This document shows, one piece after another, positions 1-6,681 of a stretch of 23,990 nucleotides of DNA. A program made the translations under genes and the position numbers. The stretch covers positions 1 through 23,990 of the forward strand of contig JALRFL010000164.1 in NCBI GenBank assembly GCA_023259875.1, in the 5' to 3' direction. The stretch is from Alphaproteobacteria bacterium (lineage in GTDB: Bacteria; Pseudomonadota; Alphaproteobacteria; Puniceispirillales; UBA1172). Numbering within the stretch: position 1 is the first letter of the stretch; every line of letters starts with the position of its first letter. The notes beneath the pieces were generated by a model. That model was given only the letters and a program-made list of their open reading frames with translations. It was not told where the DNA came from and made no database searches.

Positions 1-42
1 CTCACAGAGACACTCTTTCCCTACACGACGCTCTTCCGATCT
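1..42 (+). other. Illumina sequencing adapter left on the contig end
   Basis: Bases 10-42 match the Illumina TruSeq read-1 adapter, ending in the familiar GCTCTTCCGATCT. In dual-index libraries this adapter is preceded by an 8-base i5 index, so bases 2-9 may be an index; that is an inference. The segment is artificial and carries no biology. Genomic sequence most likely begins at base 43. Confidence 0.97.
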
Positions 43-161
43 GGATAACAGAATCACCATGCATTATGCCGTCGCGGATTATTTGCCAGCCTATCGGTGC
101 ATGAACCGCATCACGGTCATATCTGATCAACGCGCAACCTCGTCAAAGGTCGCATGACGCC

Positions 162-3100
162 TTACGGTGTTAGTTGAAAGCGCGCCAATAACGCCTTCTG
201 CTGGGATTTCACCTCTTGCACGGCCTTATGTTTGACCGGGCCAAACCCCTTAATTTCTTCGGGGGCTTGAGCCAAATCAACGGCAATCTGATAATTCTTT
301 GGGGTAAGCCTTGTGATCACTTGCCGGATCATATCTTGATATTCTGATATCAAAGCGCGCTCCATGCGGCGTTCACAAGTATAGCCAAAGACATCCGCCC
401 ACCCCCCACGCAAAGCTTTCCCCCTGGCCAGCACACGCAAGAAAGGCCGAACCCATTTCCCAAAGCGGCGTTTTTTGGGGCGACCTGTCGCGGCATCAAT
501 ACCCCCTAAAAATGGCGGCGCAAAATGATGGATAACGCGGTAGTTGCCATCAAATTGTTCGGCAAGCGATTGCGTAAACTCAGGGCTGGTAAATTGGCGA
601 GCAACCTCATATTCATCTTTATAGGCCATAAGTTTATAGAGGGTTTTGGCCACGGTTTTTGTCAGTTGGTGTGAAGGGTCTAAATCCGCATCCCTGACTT
701 TTGCCAACATATCCTCATATGATTTTGCATAGTTTTGGTTTTGATACGCGGTAAGCCGCTTGACCCGATCCCGGATCAAACCATCAACGGTATCAGCGGG
801 AGTTAAGGCAGAGTGAGCGACATCAGGGGTGGCCATATCACATTGGGCTGGGTCAACCACAAAGGCACGGCCCCACCTAAACGCCATCACATTAAAATCA
901 ACAGCGACTTGATTAAGCCTAATGGCAGTGATGATAGCGGTTTCAGACAGAGGGATCAGGCCGCGTTGCCATGCCGCGCCCAACATAAATAGATTAGCCC
1001 CAATCGTATCCCCCAACAGCCGCCGCGCCATTTCCGTCGCGTTCATCATCAGGCATTGTCCATCTGGAACCGCCGTCATTAGCCGCGCTGTGATTTGTTG
1101 TGACGGCAAGGTGAAATCGCGATCACGAACAAACGCCCCTGTCATCATATCATAGCTGTTGGCGATGATATGCGCATCGGGCTTAAGCAGATGAAGACAC
1201 TCTGCCCCAGAACTGGTGACATGATCACATCCAATCATCACATCACCTGTCCTTGGGGCAATGCGAATGGCTTTAATCTGATCAGGGGAGGCAGCAAGCC
1301 TAAGATGCGTGGTAACAGCCCCACCTTTTTGTGCAAGCCCTGCCATATCGATGACCCCAACACCCTTGGCTTCGCAATGCGCGGCCATGCCAAGCAACGC
1401 CCCCAGTGTCACAACACCCGTGCCGCCAACCCCTGTGATCAAGATGCTTATAGGCTGATCAAGATCAAAAACAGGTTTCGGCAACGGCAGATCAGCAGGG
1501 GCACACCCAAGCCCTGATGGCTGGCGAAGATGCCCCCCTTCAATGGTCACAAAACTAGGACAAAAGCCGTTTAGGCAAGAAAGGTCTTTGTTGCAGGCCG
1601 ATTGGTCAATCGCACGCTTTGTGCCAAGAGGGGTTTGAAGCGGCAAGATCGCCACGCAGTTTGACTGCACACCACAATCGCCGCATCCTTCGCAAATCTC
1701 GGGATTGATTATCACTCGGCGCGGCGGATCAGCAATCAGCCCGCGTTTGCGGCGCCGGCGATTTTCCGTGGCGCAAGTCTGAACATATAAAAGCACCGTG
1801 ACCCCCGGCACCTCACTTAATTTTTGCTGAACGGTTTGAAGCTGATCACGGTGATGAAGGCTGATCCCTTTCGGGATATTCGCCTGATCAAGATTGGCCA
1901 GTTGATCGGTGACAACCGCAACCTTTGCCGCGCCAGCGGCAAGCACTTCGGCGGCAATCTGGGCAGGGGTCAAACCTCCTTCATGGGCTTGCCCACCGGT
2001 CATGGCAACCGCATCATTATAAAGGATTTTATAGGTGATATTGATATTTGCGGCGATAGCGGCGCGGATCGCCATAAGCCCAGAATGGTTATAAGTGCCA
2101 TCCCCTAGATTTTGAAACATATGCTTGCGTGTTGAAAACGGTGCCTCCCCCATCCAGTTTGCCCCTTCACCGCCCATCTGGGTATAGCCTTCCGTTGCCC
2201 GATCCATGGTTTGGCTCATCCAATGGCAACCAATGCCAGCGTATCCACGCGCGCCTTCGGGCAGAATGGTGGAACGGTTATGTGGGCATCCAGCACAGAA
2301 ATAGGGGGCACGCTCAACCCCAAGTGGCGACATTTGTTGATTGGCGCACAGCCCTGTTATCCGATCTTGGCCATCAGGCAATCGCTTAGCCAATTGCCGT
2401 GCAATCATGACTGGATCAAGCACCCCATCGGCAGGAAACAGAATCTCCCCTGTCTCATCGCGCTTGCCAATAATTTGTGGGGCGCCATCAAGACCATAAA
2501 GAATTTCGCGTGTCTGGCTTTCGATCAGGCCGCGCTTTTCCTCAATCACGATCAGGTGATCAAGGCCAAGGGCAAAGGCCTTTATGCCTTCTGGTTCCAA
2601 AGGCCAGACCATGCCAACCTTATAAGTGGTGAGATGCAAGCGGCTTGCTTGTTCAGCATCTAGCCCCAGCAATTCTAATGCGCTCTCGGTGTCCATCCAA
2701 CTTTTGCCGGTGCTGATGACGCCGATCTTTGGGGATGCGCCGCCAGACCATACCACCTGATCCAGAGCATTTGCCCTAGCATAAGCTTGCGCCGCTTGGA
2801 TTTTATAATGATGAAGCCGATGTTCCTGTTCATGACGATCATCATGTGGCCGAATATTTACGCCGCCTTCTGGCAAGTTGAGATCGGGATAAACGGGCAG
2901 GTGCGAATGCACAGGAAGATAAACGGAACCGCTGCTCTCAACATTGTCTTTAACGCATTTCAGCCCAACCCATAAGCCGGACACGCGGCTCATGGCCCAG
3001 CCATGAAGACCATAGGTGATGATGTCTTCGATGTGTGAAGGGTTTAAGATCGGCATCATGGCATCAACCAGCGCATATTCGCTCTGGTGACAGGTGGTGG

Positions 3101-3617
3101 AGCTTTCACAAGAATGATCATCACCCATAAGCACCAAGACACCGCCTTTTTCCGCGCTTCCGGCAAGATTGGCGTGACGGAACGCATCTCCTGACCGATC
3201 AACCCCCGGCCCTTTGCCATACCACAGGCTAAAGACCCCATCATGAATGCCCTCACCACGGAGGCTAGCCTGTTGCGATCCCCAAATGGCCGTAGCCGCA
3301 AGGTCTTCGTTAAGAGCGGGCTGAAAAACAACCCCTGCGGCATCAAGCTGCGCTTTTGCGCTGGCAAATTGCTGATCAAGTCCACCTAGAGGTGAGCCAC
3401 GATACCCCGTCACATAACCGCCAGTGTTTATCCCCATGGCTCGGTCACGAGACGCTTGAAGCAAGCAAAGCCGGATAATGGCCTGTGTTCCCGTCAAATA
3501 CACCCAATCTTGATCAAGATCATATTTGTCAGAAAGTGATACGCTTGCCCTGAGCAAAGATGCGCTGTCATCTTGGCGAGGGTGAAGCGGATGAGGCGGT
3601 GTGATATCGGTTGGCAA
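162..3617 (-). CDS. Indolepyruvate ferredoxin oxidoreductase family protein (fused alpha/gamma type)
   Basis: A 1151-residue enzyme of the 2-oxoacid:ferredoxin oxidoreductase superfamily. These enzymes oxidatively decarboxylate aryl or branched 2-oxoacids from amino-acid transamination to acyl-CoA, reducing ferredoxin. The N-terminal pyrimidine-type domain shows GYRGSPLGGLDQQ (~72-83). A TPP-binding half follows, with CAGCPHNRST (~441-450), GDG at 505-507 and NDAVAMTGGQ (~534-543). A cysteine-rich Fe-S segment has Cys642, 645, 648, 654, 675, 681 and 686. The gamma-type domain starts near 722 with ITGVGGTGVVTLGALLG. The length fits the single-chain proteobacterial form, in which the subunits are fused and a C-terminal extension is present. 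The start is a TTG, chosen because a perfect AAGGAGG lies about 6 nt upstream. The divergent Lrp/AsnC gene is its probable regulator. The family is secure; the substrate is inferred. Confidence 0.93.
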   Translation of the reverse strand: MPTDITPPHPLHPRQDDSASLLRASVSLSDKYDLDQDWVYLTGTQAIIRLCLLQASRDRAMGINTGGYVTGYRGSPLGGLDQQFASAKAQLDAAGVVFQPALNEDLAATAIWGSQQASLRGEGIHDGVFSLWYGKGPGVDRSGDAFRHANLAGSAEKGGVLVLMGDDHSCESSTTCHQSEYALVDAMMPILNPSHIEDIITYGLHGWAMSRVSGLWVGLKCVKDNVESSGSVYLPVHSHLPVYPDLNLPEGGVNIRPHDDRHEQEHRLHHYKIQAAQAYARANALDQVVWSGGASPKIGVISTGKSWMDTESALELLGLDAEQASRLHLTTYKVGMVWPLEPEGIKAFALGLDHLIVIEEKRGLIESQTREILYGLDGAPQIIGKRDETGEILFPADGVLDPVMIARQLAKRLPDGQDRITGLCANQQMSPLGVERAPYFCAGCPHNRSTILPEGARGYAGIGCHWMSQTMDRATEGYTQMGGEGANWMGEAPFSTRKHMFQNLGDGTYNHSGLMAIRAAIAANINITYKILYNDAVAMTGGQAHEGGLTPAQIAAEVLAAGAAKVAVVTDQLANLDQANIPKGISLHHRDQLQTVQQKLSEVPGVTVLLYVQTCATENRRRRKRGLIADPPRRVIINPEICEGCGDCGVQSNCVAILPLQTPLGTKRAIDQSACNKDLSCLNGFCPSFVTIEGGHLRQPSGLGCAPADLPLPKPVFDLDQPISILITGVGGTGVVTLGALLGMAAHCEAKGVGVIDMAGLAQKGGAVTTHLRLAASPDQIKAIRIAPRTGDVMIGCDHVTSSGAECLHLLKPDAHIIANSYDMMTGAFVRDRDFTLPSQQITARLMTAVPDGQCLMMNATEMARRLLGDTIGANLFMLGAAWQRGLIPLSETAIITAIRLNQVAVDFNVMAFRWGRAFVVDPAQCDMATPDVAHSALTPADTVDGLIRDRVKRLTAYQNQNYAKSYEDMLAKVRDADLDPSHQLTKTVAKTLYKLMAYKDEYEVARQFTSPEFTQSLAEQFDGNYRVIHHFAPPFLGGIDAATGRPKKRRFGKWVRPFLRVLARGKALRGGWADVFGYTCERRMERALISEYQDMIRQVITRLTPKNYQIAVDLAQAPEEIKGFGPVKHKAVQEVKSQQKALLARFQLTP

Positions 3618-3695
3618 AATATCCCTCCTTATATATTTAATGATATCACTATTTTACCGTTATTTATTGCTAAATATTACTATTTATTCTTTTCA

Positions 3696-3716
3696 AATTA
3701 GCATATTCTGCTAATT
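3696..3716. promoter_or_regulatory. Candidate Lrp/AsnC operator (8-bp perfect dyad) in the divergent promoter region
   Basis: AATTAGCA (3696-3703), a 5-nt spacer, then its exact complement TGCTAATT (3709-3716). A third half-site, TGCTAA, sits at 3668-3673, exactly 41 bp (about four helical turns) from the one at 3709-3714. The 106-bp gap 3618-3723 is very AT-rich and holds the control regions of both the oxidoreductase and the regulator. The dyad ends 7 nt before the regulator's ATG, with no Shine-Dalgarno visible there, so autoregulation by occlusion is plausible. The pattern is seen; the binding protein is inferred. Confidence 0.5.
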
Positions 3717-3723
3717 ATAACGA

Positions 3724-4185
3724 ATGGATAAGATTGATTTCAAAATTCTCAACGCTTTGCAACAGAATGCGCGCATCACCAATCAAGAGCTAAGCGAAAA
3801 GGTCAACCTTTCACCAACACCATGCTTGCGGCGCGTTAAGATGCTCGAAAGTGCTGGCGTTATCAAAGGGTATAGCGCAATTGTTGACCCAGAAGCCTAT
3901 GGTCTACCGATTATGGCCTTTGTGTCTGTTCGCCTTGAGCGGCAAACCGAAGTCGAAATTGCCAGTTTTGAAAAGGCTATTATGGCTCTTGATGAAGTTT
4001 TTGCCTGTTACCTGATGTCTGGTCGCAGTGACTATATGTTACAGGTGTTTGCAAAATCTCTTAAAGATTATGAGAGCTTCGTTCGCCAAAATCTGACGCG
4101 AGTTCCGGGGGTTGGGGAAATTCAAACCCATTTTGCCTTTGGTCAGGTGAAACAGGCGATGACTTTACCTCAGCAATTTAGCTAA
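3724..4185 (+). CDS. Lrp/AsnC family transcriptional regulator
   Basis: A 153-residue protein of normal family length. The N-terminal winged helix-turn-helix begins with the typical MDKIDFKILNALQQNARITN and continues through NQELSEKVNLSPTPCLRRV (~20-40). The C-terminal RAM/AsnC ligand domain carries the usual beta strands (for example IMAFVSVRLE) and ends with a TTHFAFG-like segment. Family members sense amino acids or their catabolites and often control the neighbouring catabolic gene. The divergent 2-oxoacid oxidoreductase makes a regulator of aromatic or branched amino-acid catabolism likely (AldR/BkdR-like role, inferred). No Shine-Dalgarno is evident before the ATG, so translation may start near the mRNA 5' end. 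A dyad immediately upstream suggests autoregulation. Confidence 0.93.
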   Translation: MDKIDFKILNALQQNARITNQELSEKVNLSPTPCLRRVKMLESAGVIKGYSAIVDPEAYGLPIMAFVSVRLERQTEVEIASFEKAIMALDEVFACYLMSGRSDYMLQVFAKSLKDYESFVRQNLTRVPGVGEIQTHFAFGQVKQAMTLPQQFS

Positions 4186-4198
4186 GTTTCTCATATTT

Positions 4199-4411
4199 TT
4201 ACTGCGAGAGCATTTTTTCCATTATCCAGACATCACGATGCCATTTAATGACCATGGCGGCGATGGCGACCATAAATATGCCCATCCCCAGATGGATAAA
4301 GCGCTTTTGGGTCTCGGAAAGTGTGGTTTGCTCAAGCCATATAAAAAGCCGTACCATCGCGCCAATTAGCAAGAGCAAGCCCAAACCCCCAAGAAAAACG
4401 GTTTTCATCAT
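4199..4411 (-). CDS. Small two-helix membrane protein of unknown function
   Basis: A 70-residue frame reading toward the Lrp gene, whose stop is only 13 nt away. Two clear hydrophobic segments are predicted (about residues 4-24 and 41-60), separated by a polar stretch with TTLSETQKRF and ending in WHRDVWIMEKMLSQ. Two tandem ATGs (4411 and 4408) follow a purine-rich GGAAG stretch that can serve as a ribosome site. The amphipathic layout argues for a real gene and against the overlapping plus-strand frame, which is low-complexity and lacks a ribosome site. I do not recognise a family. It may be an inner-membrane microprotein. Confidence 0.55.
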   Translation of the reverse strand: MMKTVFLGGLGLLLLIGAMVRLFIWLEQTTLSETQKRFIHLGMGIFMVAIAAMVIKWHRDVWIMEKMLSQ

Positions 4412-4721
4412 CTTTTTCTTCCATCTCTTTTTCGGTCATATCAACAGGCTCTATGATCACAATAAGATGGCCAAAGGGCAACAAAAAGCGTTGATATAGC
4501 ACGGGCTTATTTCCCTTTTATCAACTGAAATATTGATCATTAAGAAATAATATCAATTTAATGTAATATTTTTTAATATATATATCAATAACTTAATTAT
4601 ATTTTTCTAAAATAAAGTCTGCGACATATTGTCAAATAAGCCAAGAAATTTATGTCTGAAGGGATGTTTTTAACATCTAAAAACACGTCGTGATAGAACT
4701 CAATATTGAGGAGCTAAAATT
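4412..4721 (+). promoter_or_regulatory. AT-rich proteorhodopsin leader and promoter region
   Basis: 310 bp without a convincing gene. From 4500 to 4720 it is strongly AT-rich and should contain the proteorhodopsin promoter, but no single -35/-10 pair stands out; TTGTCA at 4629-4634 followed by TATGTC at 4651 is only a weak candidate. ATATCAA-type words recur: ATATCAAC at 4438 with its complement GTTGATAT at 4490, and ATATCAAT at 4550 and 4582, 32 bp apart. A small hairpin GATGTT-TTT-AACATC lies at 4663-4677. Confidence 0.5.
4699..4713 (+). promoter_or_regulatory. Ribosome binding site of proteorhodopsin embedded in a 12-bp palindrome
   Basis: GAGGAG at 4708-4713 is a strong Shine-Dalgarno 8 nt before the ATG. 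Its first bases are the end of a perfect palindrome, CTCAATATTGAG (4699-4710). As DNA this could be an operator half-buried in the leader. As RNA it could pair only between two transcripts, because it has no loop. The overlap is seen; any regulation is inferred. Confidence 0.5.
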
Positions 4722-5525
4722 ATGATTAAGACCCTTAAAAGGGCATTGATTGCAGCAACACCAATTTCCATGCTGTCTGTAATGCCTGCTTTTGCTGAAA
4801 CGAAAATGCTTCCAGCAGATGACTATGTCGGTATTTCCTTCTGGTTGATTTCCATGGCACTTATTGCGGCCACTGCCTTTTTCTGGTTAGAAATTGGCCG
4901 CGTATCCGCCAAGTGGAGAACTTCACTGGTAGTATCTGGTATGGTCACCATGATTGCCGCCGTTCACTATTTCTATATGCGTGATGTGTGGGTTGAATTC
5001 GGCTCAACACCTACCGTATATCGTTATATTGACTGGCTGATTACTGTGCCACTTCTGATGATCGAATTCTACCTGATCCTCACTGCCATTACGAAAGTAT
5101 CTTCTGGTATTTTCTGGCGTCTGATGATCGGTACGCTCGTCATGCTTATCGGTGGTTACATTGGTGAAACCAGCTTTACTGATCCAAATGCCCGTATTTT
5201 TGGTGAAGCCACCATTACGATTGGCTTTATTATCGGTATGCTTGGTTGGGCCTATATTCTCTATGAAATCTTTGCTGGTGAAGCAGGACAGTTGAGCGCC
5301 GAAAAGGCACCTGCATCTGTTCAATCTGCTTTCTCCACCATGCGTTGGATTGTGACCATTGGTTGGGCGATTTATCCGCTAGGATATCTGTTCGGCTATA
5401 TGCTCAGCGATACGCCTGATTTCAACTCTTTGAACATCATTTATAACCTTGCTGACGTGCTCAACAAGATTGCATTTGGTGTCATCATCTGGAGTGTTGC
5501 AACAACTGAGTCCAATAACGCTTAG
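4722..5525 (+). CDS. Proteorhodopsin, green-absorbing type light-driven proton pump
   Basis: A 267-residue type-1 rhodopsin with a cleavable leader (AFA|ET near residue 25) and seven hydrophobic helices. Helix C holds RYIDWLITVPLLMIEFYLIL (101-120). Asp104 is the proton acceptor, Thr108 and Glu115 complete the D-T-E pump signature (Glu115 is the proton donor), and Leu112 sits at the spectral-tuning position, where Leu means green and Gln means blue. His82 in helix B is the partner of the acceptor Asp. Lys249 in LADVLNKIAFG is the retinal Schiff-base lysine. All residues needed for outward proton pumping are present. It is preceded by a strong GAGGAG and followed by a stem-loop, then by the genes that make retinal. 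Pumping and colour are inferred from the residues, by analogy with characterised proteorhodopsins. Confidence 0.98.
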   Translation: MIKTLKRALIAATPISMLSVMPAFAETKMLPADDYVGISFWLISMALIAATAFFWLEIGRVSAKWRTSLVVSGMVTMIAAVHYFYMRDVWVEFGSTPTVYRYIDWLITVPLLMIEFYLILTAITKVSSGIFWRLMIGTLVMLIGGYIGETSFTDPNARIFGEATITIGFIIGMLGWAYILYEIFAGEAGQLSAEKAPASVQSAFSTMRWIVTIGWAIYPLGYLFGYMLSDTPDFNSLNIIYNLADVLNKIAFGVIIWSVATTESNNA

Positions 5526-5544
5526 TTTTAATGTAACGCTTAAG

Positions 5545-5583
5545 GGACAGCTCCTTCTCTCCCCCCCTTTGAAGGAGCTGTCC
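5545..5583 (+). terminator. Perfect 13-bp stem-loop after proteorhodopsin (attenuator or processing hairpin)
   Basis: GGACAGCTCCTTC (5545-5557) pairs perfectly with GAAGGAGCTGTCC (5571-5583) around a 13-nt C-rich loop that includes seven consecutive C. It starts 20 nt after the proteorhodopsin stop. No T-run follows, so it is not a textbook intrinsic terminator. It could stabilise the 3' end of an abundant rhodopsin transcript, mark a processing site, or partly attenuate the carotenoid genes. Confidence 0.75.
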
Positions 5584-5619
5584 ACCCCATTATAATCGGA
5601 TATGAGGGAAACTGACAAC

Positions 5620-6654
5620 ATGGATGATATGGTCCGCAGATCACTTGCCTCTGATCAGATAACAATCCAATCATCTTTAACGGATGCTGATGGGCTTGCC
5701 GCTATTATGCGGTTGATCAAAACCCATATTCCTGCTCATGATGATGTGCTTGCCAAGGCTGCCCGATATCATTTTCGCGATACTGGTAAAATGCTTCGCG
5801 CGCGGCTAGCGCTATCAGCAGAAAAGCATTTTGAAAGCCATCCTGAGGCATCCACTTACCAAGCAACACTCTGCTGGGCGGCGGCGATTGAGGTGTTGCA
5901 TAACGCCTCACTCATTCATGACGATATCTCTGATGGGGATCAACTGCGCCGCAATCGTCCTACCGTATGGTTTAAATTTGGCCGTGATATTGCGCTTGCG
6001 CTAGGCGATTGGCTCATTGGTCTGTCGTTCAAATTAGCAGCAGACGCCGCGGTGCTTGCGAATACGCCAGAGCTTGTCCATATCTTAACCAAGCATATGA
6101 TGGCAACAACCGAAGGCCAAGCGAAAGAGTTTCGCAAGCACGGCTATCCGGGCATGGCCACATATATTGATATTATTCGCGGCAAAACCGCGCCCCTTTT
6201 TATTGCCCCTATTGAGGGTGTTGCGCTCATGGCTGGCCGGTCAGAGTTGATGGTTGATGCACGAAAATATTTTGAATCCATCGGGTCAGCTTATCAGGTG
6301 GCTAATGATTTATTAAACTTCGCTGGCTCGGATGGCTCTGAACACACGGCCACCGATTTGATTCGTCGCGCGCCTAACGCTGTGATTGTTCTCTTTCGGG
6401 AAAATGTGCCGCCGCGTGAAAAGGCGCGGTTTAACGCTTGGCTTAATGACGGTAAACCTAGCGATATTACCCATTGGCTAGATGCTATTCGGGATTCGGA
6501 TGCCATCAGCCAAACTTCTCGCCTGATGGAAGATATGCTTGCACATGGGGAAGAATGTTATCAGAATATGCCGCAATTCATGCGTCAGATCGTAGCTCCG
6601 GTGCAAAAGCTCATCCATTCTGTGCGCATCCAGACTCTAGAACATCAATGCTAA
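5620..6654 (+). CDS. crtE: Geranylgeranyl diphosphate synthase (polyprenyl synthetase family)
   Basis: Makes the C20 diphosphate for carotenoids by chain elongation with IPP. The ATG at 5620 is chosen because GAGGG lies 11 nt upstream; an in-frame ATG at 5602 has no ribosome site and would add six residues. With this start the protein has 344 residues. The first aspartate-rich motif is intact as DDISD (101-105), followed by the expected RR and a PTVWFKFG segment. RGKTAPLF near 187-194 matches the family KT(A/G) motif. The second motif, normally DDxxD, reads NDLLN (229-233), so two of the three usual aspartates are asparagine. It lies 94 nt after proteorhodopsin, beyond the hairpin, and heads the carotenoid genes. 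The assignment as crtE rests on family plus context. Confidence 0.92.
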   Translation: MDDMVRRSLASDQITIQSSLTDADGLAAIMRLIKTHIPAHDDVLAKAARYHFRDTGKMLRARLALSAEKHFESHPEASTYQATLCWAAAIEVLHNASLIHDDISDGDQLRRNRPTVWFKFGRDIALALGDWLIGLSFKLAADAAVLANTPELVHILTKHMMATTEGQAKEFRKHGYPGMATYIDIIRGKTAPLFIAPIEGVALMAGRSELMVDARKYFESIGSAYQVANDLLNFAGSDGSEHTATDLIRRAPNAVIVLFRENVPPREKARFNAWLNDGKPSDITHWLDAIRDSDAISQTSRLMEDMLAHGEECYQNMPQFMRQIVAPVQKLIHSVRIQTLEHQC

Positions 6655-6681
6655 TGGTCTGATAAAGGCGCTTCAAGTTTA

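Noticed and set aside
44..157. Open plus-strand frame from the adapter junction to TGA at 155-157, possibly the C-terminal tail of a gene converging with the oxidoreductase.
   Set aside because: Only about 37 codons, no recognisable motif, and it abuts artificial sequence; it cannot be told from chance.
1860..2720. Apparent abundance of TGATCA/GATC words in the oxidoreductase gene.
   Set aside because: Mostly Asp-Gln, Ile and Leu-Ile codon combinations; without a genome-wide count it does not indicate a special methylation or uptake signal.
4248..4499. Plus-strand frame of 83 codons opposite the small membrane protein.
   Set aside because: Composition is low-complexity (Lys/Pro/Phe runs), there is no ribosome site, and the minus-strand frame shows proper membrane helices.
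5602..5619. Upstream ATG for crtE.
   Set aside because: No Shine-Dalgarno before it; the GAGGG lies inside this extension and serves the ATG at 5620.
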